NCBI GenBank assembly: GCA_003222975.1
Contig: QHXN01000063.1
Span: 1 to 59,222, forward strand
Length of the DNA stretch: 59,222 nucleotides
Origin: Acidobacteriota bacterium
Lineage (GTDB): Bacteria; Acidobacteriota; Blastocatellia; Pyrinomonadales; Pyrinomonadaceae
Reading direction: 5' to 3'
This document shows positions 25,915 to 33,584 of this stretch, piece by piece; the stretch's first letter is position 1; the number at the start of each line of letters is the position of its first letter. The translations under genes were made by a program, and so were the position numbers. Under the pieces are notes generated by a model. The model was given only the letters and a program-made list of their open reading frames with translations, did not search any database and was not told the origin of the DNA.

Positions 25915-27603
25915 GTGTCCGCCGCCGCCCGGCGTCTCGATTCTCACGCGGTCGCCGGGCCGCAACTCGGTCGAGCCTTTGGCTTCGATCTTACGCGCGC
26001 GACCGCCGCGCACGACCCGGTCGCGTCCGGCCTTGCCGTCCTCGCCGCCTTCGAGTCCGTAGGGCGCGCGCGCGCGACGGTCGGCGAGCAGAGACATGCG
26101 CGCCGGGACGAGCGTTTCGATCTCGCGCACGACGCCGTCGCCGCCCCTGCGCGCGCCGCGCCCGCCGGAGCCGCGTCGCAAACGGTATTCACGCACGCGC
26201 AGCGGGTATGCGTATTCGAGCGCTTCGGCGGGCGTGTTGAGGCTGTTGGTCATGTGCGTGTGGACGCCACTCACTCCGTCCACTGCGGGGCGCGCGCCCA
26301 TGCCGCCCGCGACCGTCTCATAGTAGGCGAACTCTCTTCCGTCGCGCGTGTCCGTGCCGCCGATGGTCAGGTTGTTCATCGTGCCCTGGCTCGCCGCCGG
26401 AATCCTTCCGGGCAGAGCGCGCGCGAGCGCCTTGAACAGAACGTCAACGATGCGCTGCGAGGTCTCGACGTTCCCGCCCGCCACAGACGCCGGGTGCTCG
26501 GCGTTCGTCACCGAACCTTTCGGCGCGATTACTTCAATCGGCTCCATCAACCCCGCGCTCGCCGGGACTTCCTCCGCGCCGACGAGGCAGCGGAAGACGT
26601 ATGCGACCGCCGAGACCGTGATCGCCTCCACGGCGTTCAAAGGCCCGGCGACCTGCGGCGCGCTGCCCTCGAAGTCAACGACCGCGCGCCCGCCCTTCAC
26701 CTCGACGCGCACGCGCAAAAGCACTTCGCCTTCACTCACGCCGTCCGAGTCGAGCGCGTCCACGGCTTCATAAACACCTTCGGGGATCGCCTCGATTGTG
26801 GCGCGCATCATGCGCGCCGAGTAGTCAATCAGGTGCCGCGCGTACTCCGCCGCCTCGCCCGCGCCCGCGCGTTCGACGATCTCAAGCAGGCGGGCCGCGC
26901 CCGTCTTCAGAGAGCCTATCTGCGCCTCAAAGTCCGCGCGCCGCTCGCGCTCGACTCTCACGTTCGCCATCACGAGCCGCATCACGTCACCGACCACGCG
27001 CCCGCCGCGCACGAGATGAACGGGCGGAATCCTCAAGCCCTCGCCGTAAACGTCCGTCGCCATCCCCATCGAGCCGGGCGTCGCCCCGCCGATGTCTGCG
27101 TGGTGCGCGCGGTTGGCGACGTAGAACAGGGGGGAAGAGGGGAAAGGAGAAAGAGGGGAAGAGGTTTGGCTTGGCGCTAGAGCGGCGTGACCTTTAATGC
27201 GGCTTCGCCCGCGGCCAGACGCAGTTTTTCCTTTTCCCCTCTTCCCCTCTTCCCCTCTTCCCCCCGCGTCGAAGACGCTCGCGACCAGCGTCACGTCCGG
27301 CAGGTGCGTGCCTCCGGCGAAGGGGTCGTTGAGGACGACCACGTCGCCCGGCCCGATTGTCGTTCGGCGGAGCGCCGCGGCGACGGCCAACGGCATCGAG
27401 CCGAGGTGGACGGGCATGTGGTCGCCCTGCGCGATGACGCGGCCCCCGGAGTCGAAGACGGCGCAGGAGTAGTCGCGCCGCTCCTTGATGTTGGGCGAGT
27501 GCGCCGTGCGCCGCAAGGTCAGCCCCATCTCCTCCGCCACGGAGGTGTAGAGCGCGCGGTAGATTTCCAGCGTGGTGGGGTCGAAGCCCTTCAACTTTTT
27601 CAT
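25888..27603 (-). CDS. hyuB: Hydantoinase B / 5-oxoprolinase-type beta subunit with an in-frame repeat insertion
   Basis: 571 residues, about 45 longer than expected. The N-terminus FDPTTLEIYRALYTSVAEEM, then RRDYSCAVFD and LNDPFAGGTHLPDVT, are family markers; NRAHHADIGG, normally close behind, comes after an insertion at about residues 114-158. That insert is rich in Gly/Arg/Lys on one side and Ser/Pro on the other and is encoded by a hairpin at 27127-27265. Later blocks (GSVTNAEHPASVAGGNVETS) are intact. With HyuA it would open a hydantoin or 5-oxoproline ring with ATP. It overlaps hyuA by four bases. The C-terminal KKVISDE comes from another hairpin. Activity with the insertion is uncertain. 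Confidence 0.9.
   Translation of the reverse strand: MKKLKGFDPTTLEIYRALYTSVAEEMGLTLRRTAHSPNIKERRDYSCAVFDSGGRVIAQGDHMPVHLGSMPLAVAAALRRTTIGPGDVVVLNDPFAGGTHLPDVTLVASVFDAGGRGEEGKRGKGKTASGRGRSRIKGHAALAPSQTSSPLSPFPSSPLFYVANRAHHADIGGATPGSMGMATDVYGEGLRIPPVHLVRGGRVVGDVMRLVMANVRVERERRADFEAQIGSLKTGAARLLEIVERAGAGEAAEYARHLIDYSARMMRATIEAIPEGVYEAVDALDSDGVSEGEVLLRVRVEVKGGRAVVDFEGSAPQVAGPLNAVEAITVSAVAYVFRCLVGAEEVPASAGLMEPIEVIAPKGSVTNAEHPASVAGGNVETSQRIVDVLFKALARALPGRIPAASQGTMNNLTIGGTDTRDGREFAYYETVAGGMGARPAVDGVSGVHTHMTNSLNTPAEALEYAYPLRVREYRLRRGSGGRGARRGGDGVVREIETLVPARMSLLADRRARAPYGLEGGEDGKAGRDRVVRGGRARKIEAKGSTELRPGDRVRIETPGGGGHGKKVISDE
27127..27265. repeat. Homopurine/homopyrimidine hairpin inside hyuB
   Basis: The plus-strand left arm (27127-27163) is G/A in 8-bp words such as GGGGAAGA and GGGGAAAG; the right arm (27225-27265) is C/T with CTCTTCCC repeated. 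Inside the loop, GTTTGGC and GCCAGAC extend the pairing. The length keeps hyuB in frame. This is the same kind of element as the intergenic hairpins. Confidence 0.88.
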
Positions 27604-29636
27604 AACTCGATGACGAGGTTGCCGCGGTCATCAATCCGCGCGCGCGCGCCCGAAGGAATGAGTGTCGTTGACGAATACTCCGTGACGACCGACGGCGCGC
27701 GCAGCCGAGCGCCCGCGCGCAGCTCTTCGCGGCGATAGACGGCGGCCTCAAGCGGCCCCTCGTCGAAGTGGACGCGCGCCGTGCGGTGTGGCGCGACGGC
27801 GCGGCGAAGGGCAGCCGCGCGGCGCGGTCGTTCGTCCTTCAATCGTTCGACGAGTCCGGCGGAGAATAGCCGCGCGCTCACGACCTCAATCGTGTCCGCC
27901 GACTGCGCGTAGCCGTAGCGCGCCGCGTGCTCGCGGTGGAAGCGCGCGACGGCGCGGCGGCCCCAGGGGATTTCCAGCTCGAACGACTGGCCGCGGTAGC
28001 GCGCGGCGATTGTGCGCGCGTGCCGCTGCCGCGCATCATTGAAGCCCTCGCGCCGGAGCGCGGCGCGCGCCTCGCGCTCCATCCCGACAAAGGCGCGCTC
28101 GATCTCGTCCTCACGCGCGCCGTCGCCGACTTCGAGCATGAGCGTGCGGCTGAGGCTCTTAACCACGTTGGCGCGCAGGCAGCCCGCAGCCGAGAGTGCG
28201 CCTGGCTCGCGCGGCACGACGACGCGCGGGATGCGGAGAGCGCGCGCAAGCTCGACCGCGTGCAGGCCGCCCGCGCCGCCGAACGTCAGAAGCGCGCACG
28301 CGCGCGGGTCGAAGCCCCGCTCGACCGAGACGGCCCGCAGCGCACGCTCCACGCCAGCGTTCACCACGCGCACCACTCCGAGCGCGGCCTGCGTGTGCAA
28401 CACCTCGCGCCCGCTCGCCTCGCTCATCTCGCGCGCGAGATTCATCAGAGCTTCGACGGCGCGTCGCTCGTCAAGCTCGAACTCGCCGCCGAGCAAGTCC
28501 GCGCCGCCGAATCTTCCTAAAACCAGATTCGCGTCCGTCACCGTCGGCAGAGTAGAGCGACCGTAGCACGCCGGCCCAGGCACGGCCCCAGCCGACTCCG
28601 GCCCGACGCGCAAACTTCCGCCCGCGTCCACGCGCGCAATCGAGCCGCCGCCCGCGCCCACGGTGTGTATGTCGAGCACGGGCACGGCCACGGGCAGGCC
28701 CGCCACCGAAGCCTCGTTCGTCAGGCGCAAACGCCCGCCCGCGCACAGCGCCACGTCGGTCGAAGTGCCGCCCATGTCGAACGTGATGATGTCGCTGAAT
28801 CCGGCCCCGACGCCCGCGTGCGTCGCGCCGACGACGCCGCCCGCCGGGCCTGAGAGAATCGTCCGCACAGGCTCGGCGGCGGCGGCACGCGCCGAGACGC
28901 TACCGCCCGACGACTGCATCACGCGCAGGCGGCGGGCCGAGACGCGCGCGCCGAGTCGTGAGAGGTAAGCGCCCATCAGCGGCTGAAGGTATGCGTTGAT
29001 CGTGACCGTCGAGGTGCGCTCGTACTCGCGATATTCGGGAAGGATTTTGTGAGAGACCGACAGCGGCACACCCGCGAGCGCGGCGGCGAGCGCCCGCTCG
29101 ATTCTTTGCTCGTGCTCTGGCCGCGCGAACGAGAAGAGCAGAGAGACGGCGACCGACTCGACCCGCGCGCGCCTCAACTTGCCGACCAGTTTTTCAATCT
29201 CCCCGCCTTCGAGTTCGACGACGACCGAGCCGTCCGCCGCGACGCGCTCGCGCACGCCGAAGCGCAAGCGTTCGGCGACGAGCGGCGCGGGCCGCGTCCA
29301 GTTCAGGTCGTAGAGGCTGCCGCGCGCCTGCCGCCCGATGGCGAGCACGTCCTCGAACCCGGCGGTGGTGACGAGCGCCGCGCGCGCGCCGCGCCGTTCG
29401 AGCAAAGCGTTCGTCCCGACGGTCGTCCCGTGCACGACTTCCAAATCACGAAGCCGCGCGCCGGTCTCTCGCGCCACGCGCCGCAGCCCTTCGACGATTG
29501 CGCGTGAGGGGTCGTCCGGCGTCGAGGGCACTTTAAAAATCTTCGCGCGCCCCACGGCGTGATACATGAAGTCCGTGAACGTCCCGCCCGTGTCCACGCC
29601 GACGCGCACCCTGTCTCTTTCGCTTCCGTCTCTCAT
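27600..29636 (-). CDS. hyuA: Hydantoinase A / 5-oxoprolinase-type alpha subunit
   Basis: 678 residues. The N-terminus RVRVGVDTGGTFTDFM is the phosphate-1 motif of the actin/Hsp70-like ATPase fold, and FDMGGTSTDVAL near 300 the second. GRSTLPTVTDANLVLGRF is a family block. HyuA activates the ring carbonyl with ATP while HyuB does the hydrolysis. It is the first gene of the hyuA-hyuB pair; the stop and start codons overlap as ATGA. The downstream order, with an amidase, a dipeptidase and a secreted protease on the same strand, suggests use of peptides and cyclised amino acids. Substrate (hydantoin, 5-oxoproline or N-methylhydantoin) cannot be read from sequence. Confidence 0.92.
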   Translation of the reverse strand: MRDGSERDRVRVGVDTGGTFTDFMYHAVGRAKIFKVPSTPDDPSRAIVEGLRRVARETGARLRDLEVVHGTTVGTNALLERRGARAALVTTAGFEDVLAIGRQARGSLYDLNWTRPAPLVAERLRFGVRERVAADGSVVVELEGGEIEKLVGKLRRARVESVAVSLLFSFARPEHEQRIERALAAALAGVPLSVSHKILPEYREYERTSTVTINAYLQPLMGAYLSRLGARVSARRLRVMQSSGGSVSARAAAAEPVRTILSGPAGGVVGATHAGVGAGFSDIITFDMGGTSTDVALCAGGRLRLTNEASVAGLPVAVPVLDIHTVGAGGGSIARVDAGGSLRVGPESAGAVPGPACYGRSTLPTVTDANLVLGRFGGADLLGGEFELDERRAVEALMNLAREMSEASGREVLHTQAALGVVRVVNAGVERALRAVSVERGFDPRACALLTFGGAGGLHAVELARALRIPRVVVPREPGALSAAGCLRANVVKSLSRTLMLEVGDGAREDEIERAFVGMEREARAALRREGFNDARQRHARTIAARYRGQSFELEIPWGRRAVARFHREHAARYGYAQSADTIEVVSARLFSAGLVERLKDERPRRAAALRRAVAPHRTARVHFDEGPLEAAVYRREELRAGARLRAPSVVTEYSSTTLIPSGARARIDDRGNLVIEL

Positions 29637-29653
29637 CGAACCAAATATAAATA

Positions 29654-29732
29654 TGGATGGACGGGATAAACAGGATGAGGGATTTCAAAACTCAAATCCG
29701 TCTTCTGTTATCCCGTCAATCCTGTCCATCCA
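29654..29732. repeat. Long hairpin 11 (GGATGGAC/GGGATAAA words)
   Basis: Left arm TGGATGGACGGGATAAACAG and right arm complementary to TGGATGGACAGGATTGACGG share the base, with word order partly changed inside. The loop has GGGATTTC...AAATCC. It lies between the hyuA start and the amidase stop on the minus strand, 35 bp after the amidase gene. Confidence 0.8.
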
Positions 29733-29767
29733 CGTTAATTCTTCCCCACCCCTCCAGACTTGAGGGC

Positions 29768-31162
29768 CTAAAGCGGCGGACGTTGCCAGCCGCCCGTGGC
29801 GCGCTCGACCGCGGCGGCGGCGACGAGCGCAACGTCCTCGCGCCAGGGCCGGGCGACGAGTTGCACGCCGATAGGGAGTCCCTCCGGCGAAGTGCCCGCG
29901 CGGACGACCGCGCCGGGCCAGCCCGTCATGTTGTAGATCATCGTGTAGCTGAAGACGAGCTGGTTGTCTTCGTCGAACGTCGTGCCGTGTGGCATCGCCG
30001 TGCGCGCGCAGGGCGGGCACAGGATGAGGTCGTAGTCGCGCATGAAGCTGAGCATCTCGCCGCGCCACGCGTCGAGCCGGAAGACGAGGCCGGTCAACTC
30101 CGCCGTGGTCATGCTCGACGTGCCGAGGACTTCCAGCAGACGCGTCATCAGCGCGTGCGTCTCGTCCGTGCCCGAAAGCATCAGCAGCATGCGCAGGCCC
30201 GCGCCGCCGTCGGCCCCGTAGAGGCCGAGCAGCATCTCGTAGGCGTTTTCGGGCACGGGCGGGCGCGCCTCGGAGACCTCCGCACCCGCGTCGGCGAGAG
30301 AGCGCGCCGCATCGCGTACCACGTCGGCGATGTCGGGCGTGGGCGCGACGATGCCGTTGTCCGTGTGGAAGGCGACGCGCAGGGATTTAACGTCCGTCTC
30401 TGAAGGGTCGCCGAGCGGGACGGGGGCGACCGTTGGGTCGCGCCAGTCCGTGCCGCACAGGAGCGGGAGCGCGAGCGCGAGGTCTTCGACGCGGCGCGCG
30501 AGCGGGCCGATCTGCCAGATCGAGTCGAGCAGGCCGCCCATCGGCGGGAAGTGACCGGTGCGCGGGGTGCGCCCCGAAGTCGGCTTGATTCCGGCGATGC
30601 CGCAGAAGTGCGCGGGCACGCGAATGCTTCCGCCCGCGTCGCTCCCCAAACCGAGCGGCGACATCCCCGACGCGATGGCGGCAGCCTCGCCGCCGCTACT
30701 GCCGCCCGGCGTGCGCGTCAAATCATACGGATTCTTCGTCTGCCCGTAGACGAGGTTGTCGCTCTCGAAGGCGAACGAGACTTCGGGCACGTTCGTCTTG
30801 CCCAGCACGACCGCGCCCGCCGACTTGTAGCGCGCGACGCCCGCCGCGTCCTCCTGCGGCACGTACCCTGCGCGCCCACGTGTGCCGCCGACCGAAACGA
30901 CGCCAGCCGTCTCGAACGCGTCCTTGATCGTCACGGGGACGCCGTGCAGCGGCCCCCAGGTATCGCCGCGCGCCAGCGCCGCGTCGGCCTCGCGCGCGCG
31001 GGCGCGCGCCGCGTCCGCTGTCAGACGCACGACCGCGTTCAGCTTCGGGTTCGCCTCCTCGATGCGCGCGAGGTGCGCGTTCACGACCTCTTCGGACGAG
31101 ACCTCCTTTTCAACGATAGCGCGCGCGAGTTCTGTCGCGGATGAGTAGATGATTTCGTCCAT
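29768..31162 (-). CDS. Amidase, amidase-signature family
   Basis: 464 residues. The Ser-cisSer-Lys catalytic set is visible: Lys in VPVTIKDAFET, cis-Ser in PGGSSGGEAAAIASG and the nucleophile Ser in GLGSDAGGSIRVPAHFCG. Length is typical. The enzyme hydrolyses a carboxamide, cytosolic by lack of signal peptide. It is not GatA, since there is no gatB or gatC nearby and GatA-specific C-terminal blocks are not apparent. It stands next to hyuAB and a dipeptidase, so an amino-acid-amide or ring-opened product is a plausible substrate; this is inference. Confidence 0.92.
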   Translation of the reverse strand: MDEIIYSSATELARAIVEKEVSSEEVVNAHLARIEEANPKLNAVVRLTADAARARAREADAALARGDTWGPLHGVPVTIKDAFETAGVVSVGGTRGRAGYVPQEDAAGVARYKSAGAVVLGKTNVPEVSFAFESDNLVYGQTKNPYDLTRTPGGSSGGEAAAIASGMSPLGLGSDAGGSIRVPAHFCGIAGIKPTSGRTPRTGHFPPMGGLLDSIWQIGPLARRVEDLALALPLLCGTDWRDPTVAPVPLGDPSETDVKSLRVAFHTDNGIVAPTPDIADVVRDAARSLADAGAEVSEARPPVPENAYEMLLGLYGADGGAGLRMLLMLSGTDETHALMTRLLEVLGTSSMTTAELTGLVFRLDAWRGEMLSFMRDYDLILCPPCARTAMPHGTTFDEDNQLVFSYTMIYNMTGWPGAVVRAGTSPEGLPIGVQLVARPWREDVALVAAAAVERATGGWQRPPL

Positions 31163-31182
31163 GATCCCTCTAAACGTGTTTT

Positions 31183-31261
31183 TAGCCCCGAAGGGGCGAG
31201 ATGAAATAGCCAGGGGCCACGCCTCTGGTGCGAGCTTTTGCCTTGCGCCCCTTCGGGACTA
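31183..31261. repeat. GCCCCGAAGGGGCG-type palindromic repeat
   Basis: Arms 31183-31198 and 31246-31261 pair at 15 of 16 positions; each is itself near-palindromic (CCCCGAAGGGG). An inner CCAGGGG...CCTCTGG pair makes a branched fold. It differs from the 7-bp and 8-bp word hairpins. It lies between the amidase start and the dipeptidase stop. Confidence 0.75.
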
Positions 31262-31272
31262 AGGCTTGAGAC

Positions 31273-32442
31273 CTACCGCGGAAGGGTCTCGAATAAAAGG
31301 CGGAAGACGTTGCCGCCCATGATCATTCTTATCTCGTCTTCGCCGAACCCCTCGGCGAGGAGCGCGTCCGTGACTTGGACGACGCCCGTCGTGTCGAAAG
31401 GCTCGTTGACCGCGCCGTCGAAGTCCGAGCCGAGCGCGACGTGCTCGACGCCGACGAGGTTCGCCGTGTAGCGGATCGAGCGGGCGACTGCGCGCGCGTC
31501 CGTGCCGCAGGTGGCCGTGTCCCAGTAGCCGATGCCGACGAGGCCGCCAGTCGCCGCGACGCCGCGCAGCTCGTCGTCGTTCAGGTTGCGCCCGTTGTCG
31601 CACGTGCCGCGCACGCCCGTGTGCGTGTCAATGACGGGTCGGGTCGCGACCGAGAGCACGTCTTTAATCGTCCGCTCCGACGCGTGGGCCACGTCAACGA
31701 GCATCCCGCGCGCCTCCATCCTTCGGATCATCTCGCGCCCCTTCTCCGTCAGGCCCGTTTTATTGATGCCGTGGGCAGAGCCGCCCCACTCGTTGTCGAA
31801 GAAGTGCGTCGGGGCCATCGTGCGGAAGCCCGCGTCGAAGAGCACGTCAACGTTTCCAACGTCGCCGTCGAGCGCGTGCGCGCCTTCAATGCCGAGCAGC
31901 CCGGCGACGAGGTGCGGGTCGCTCTTGCGCCGTTCGAGGAACGCGGCGAGGTCGCCCTGAGTTCGGATACGGACGAAGCGCCCGCCGGAGCGCGCCGCCG
32001 CGTCGTCGAGTTTCCACGCTTGATAAAGTGCGCGCTCCTTGAGGCTGCGCCAGGTCGCAAGCGGCCAGCGCTCGGCGACGGCGAGCGGCGTGACCTTGTC
32101 CGTCGAGTCGTCGTTGCTCTCGTAGTTCGAGCCGAAGGGAACCTTCGTCACGACGGTGAAGACTTGCAAGGCGACGCCGCCCTCGACGAGACGCGGGATG
32201 TCAACGTGGCCGCGCGCGGCGCGTTCGAGCAGGTCTCTGTCCCACAGGAGCGAGTCGGCGTGAAGGTCTGCGACGAGCAGCGTCCGGTGCAGCTCCCTCG
32301 CGCGTTCCGACGCTTGATACGGCGGACTCCGCCACGTGCCGTTCACCCTCCGCTCGACCGCCGCGGGCGCGACGAAGAAGAACGCGAGCGCGACGAGGAC
32401 GACGAGCAGGGCGAGGGCGACGAGGAGCTTTCTCTTCATCAC
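31273..32442 (-). CDS. Membrane dipeptidase (renal dipeptidase, peptidase family M19)
   Basis: 389 residues. Residues 4-27 are one hydrophobic segment (LLVALALLVVLVALAFFF), either a signal peptide or a membrane anchor. VADLHADSLLW carries the first zinc ligands (HxD); EGAHALDGD, DVAHASERT and VIDTHTGVRGTCDNGRN follow in family order. The enzyme cleaves dipeptides on the periplasmic side with a two-zinc centre. Its start overlaps the stop of the upstream Gfo/Idh gene as ATGA, so the two are translated together. The link between a dipeptidase and a sugar-type oxidoreductase is unusual. Confidence 0.93.
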   Translation of the reverse strand: MMKRKLLVALALLVVLVALAFFFVAPAAVERRVNGTWRSPPYQASERARELHRTLLVADLHADSLLWDRDLLERAARGHVDIPRLVEGGVALQVFTVVTKVPFGSNYESNDDSTDKVTPLAVAERWPLATWRSLKERALYQAWKLDDAAARSGGRFVRIRTQGDLAAFLERRKSDPHLVAGLLGIEGAHALDGDVGNVDVLFDAGFRTMAPTHFFDNEWGGSAHGINKTGLTEKGREMIRRMEARGMLVDVAHASERTIKDVLSVATRPVIDTHTGVRGTCDNGRNLNDDELRGVAATGGLVGIGYWDTATCGTDARAVARSIRYTANLVGVEHVALGSDFDGAVNEPFDTTGVVQVTDALLAEGFGEDEIRMIMGGNVFRLLFETLPR

Positions 32443-33539
32443 CCGTCCGTGACCGTGACGCGGCAGCCCCCGGCGTGCGCGGCGCGCGCCGCGTCGAGGA
32501 CGAGCTGCGTGTGGTGGCCGTCGTCGAAGGTGGCCGCGTTGTCAATCGTAGTCCTCCCGTCGCGCAGCGCCGCGACGATCTCGCGCGCGAAGACGGTGAA
32601 GCCGCGCGACCACTCGTTGTCGCGCAAGCCCCCGGCCAGCGGCGCGTTGTCGGTCGAGACGCGCCGCCACGCGCCGTCGCCGACGCGCGCCTGCCACAGT
32701 TCGCCCGCGCCCTCGGCGCGCAACGCGCCCTCCGAGCCGAAGACGGCGACGCTGTGTTCGGGCGCTCCGGCCTCGACCATCGAGAGGCAGACGATCCCGG
32801 TCGCGCGCTCGGTCGCGTCGCCGTCGGCGAAGTTGAGTAGTAGGCTCGCCTCGTCGTCCGTGGTGACGGGGCGCGTCTCGCCGGACGCGGGGTCGTGCCG
32901 CTCGCGGACGTGCGCGGCGAGCGAGGCCGAGACGTGCGTGATGTGCGTCGCGAGCAGCCAGTCGAGCGAGTCAACGGCGTGCGAGCCGATTGCGCCGAGC
33001 GCGCCGCCGCCCGCTTGCTCGTCAGACCACCAGCTCCACGGCCTCTCGGCGGAGGCGCGCGAGTCCGAGCGGAACAGAAACTTCGCGTGGCGCACGCGCC
33101 CGATCTCGCCCGCGAGAATCATCTCGCGCATCAGACGGCGCGCGGGCAGGAACCTCAGCTCGTGGTCAATGAGCGCGAGGCGGCCCGACGCGCGCGCACG
33201 CCGCCGCATCGCGTCGGTCTCCCCGGCGTTCAATGCCATCGGCTTCTCGCACAGAACGGCCTTGCCTGCGTCGAGCGCTGCGGTCGTGATCTCGGCGTGC
33301 GTCACGGGCGGCGTCACGATGGAAACCAAGTCAACGTCTTCGCGCGCGACGACCTCGCGCCAGTCCGACGCGACCGCGGGGATGCCGAACTCGCGCGCGA
33401 CCGTCTCGGCGTTCTCCCTGTGCCCGCTCGCGATTGCCACGACGCGCGCGCCCGCGCACGCGCGAAACGCCGGAAGCTGCGTCGTGCGCGCGAAGCCCGT
33501 GCCGATGATGCCGACGCCGACCACTTCACGGTTAGCCAA
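32439..33539 (-). CDS. Gfo/Idh/MocA-family oxidoreductase
   Basis: 366 residues. The N-terminal Rossmann fold starts VGVGIIGTGFART, the NAD(P)-binding Gly motif. VLCEKPMALN is the family's EKP signature with the Lys that helps catalysis. The C-terminal domain is the usual open beta-sheet. Family members oxidise or reduce sugars, inositol or their derivatives; substrate unknown. It shares a four-base overlap with the M19 dipeptidase gene and lies 45 bp from the tricorn-like gene upstream on the same strand, so a three-gene transcript is possible. Confidence 0.92.
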   Translation of the reverse strand: MANREVVGVGIIGTGFARTTQLPAFRACAGARVVAIASGHRENAETVAREFGIPAVASDWREVVAREDVDLVSIVTPPVTHAEITTAALDAGKAVLCEKPMALNAGETDAMRRRARASGRLALIDHELRFLPARRLMREMILAGEIGRVRHAKFLFRSDSRASAERPWSWWSDEQAGGGALGAIGSHAVDSLDWLLATHITHVSASLAAHVRERHDPASGETRPVTTDDEASLLLNFADGDATERATGIVCLSMVEAGAPEHSVAVFGSEGALRAEGAGELWQARVGDGAWRRVSTDNAPLAGGLRDNEWSRGFTVFAREIVAALRDGRTTIDNAATFDDGHHTQLVLDAARAAHAGGCRVTVTDG

Positions 33540-33584
33540 GAAAGCCTCCTTCGCTCCTGTCGCCCGTTGACGCTGCCGCGCCGC

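Noticed and set aside
31375..33570. 731-codon plus-strand frame opposite the dipeptidase and Gfo/Idh genes
   Set aside because: It spans two real minus-strand genes and their overlap; composition is that of reverse-strand read-through.
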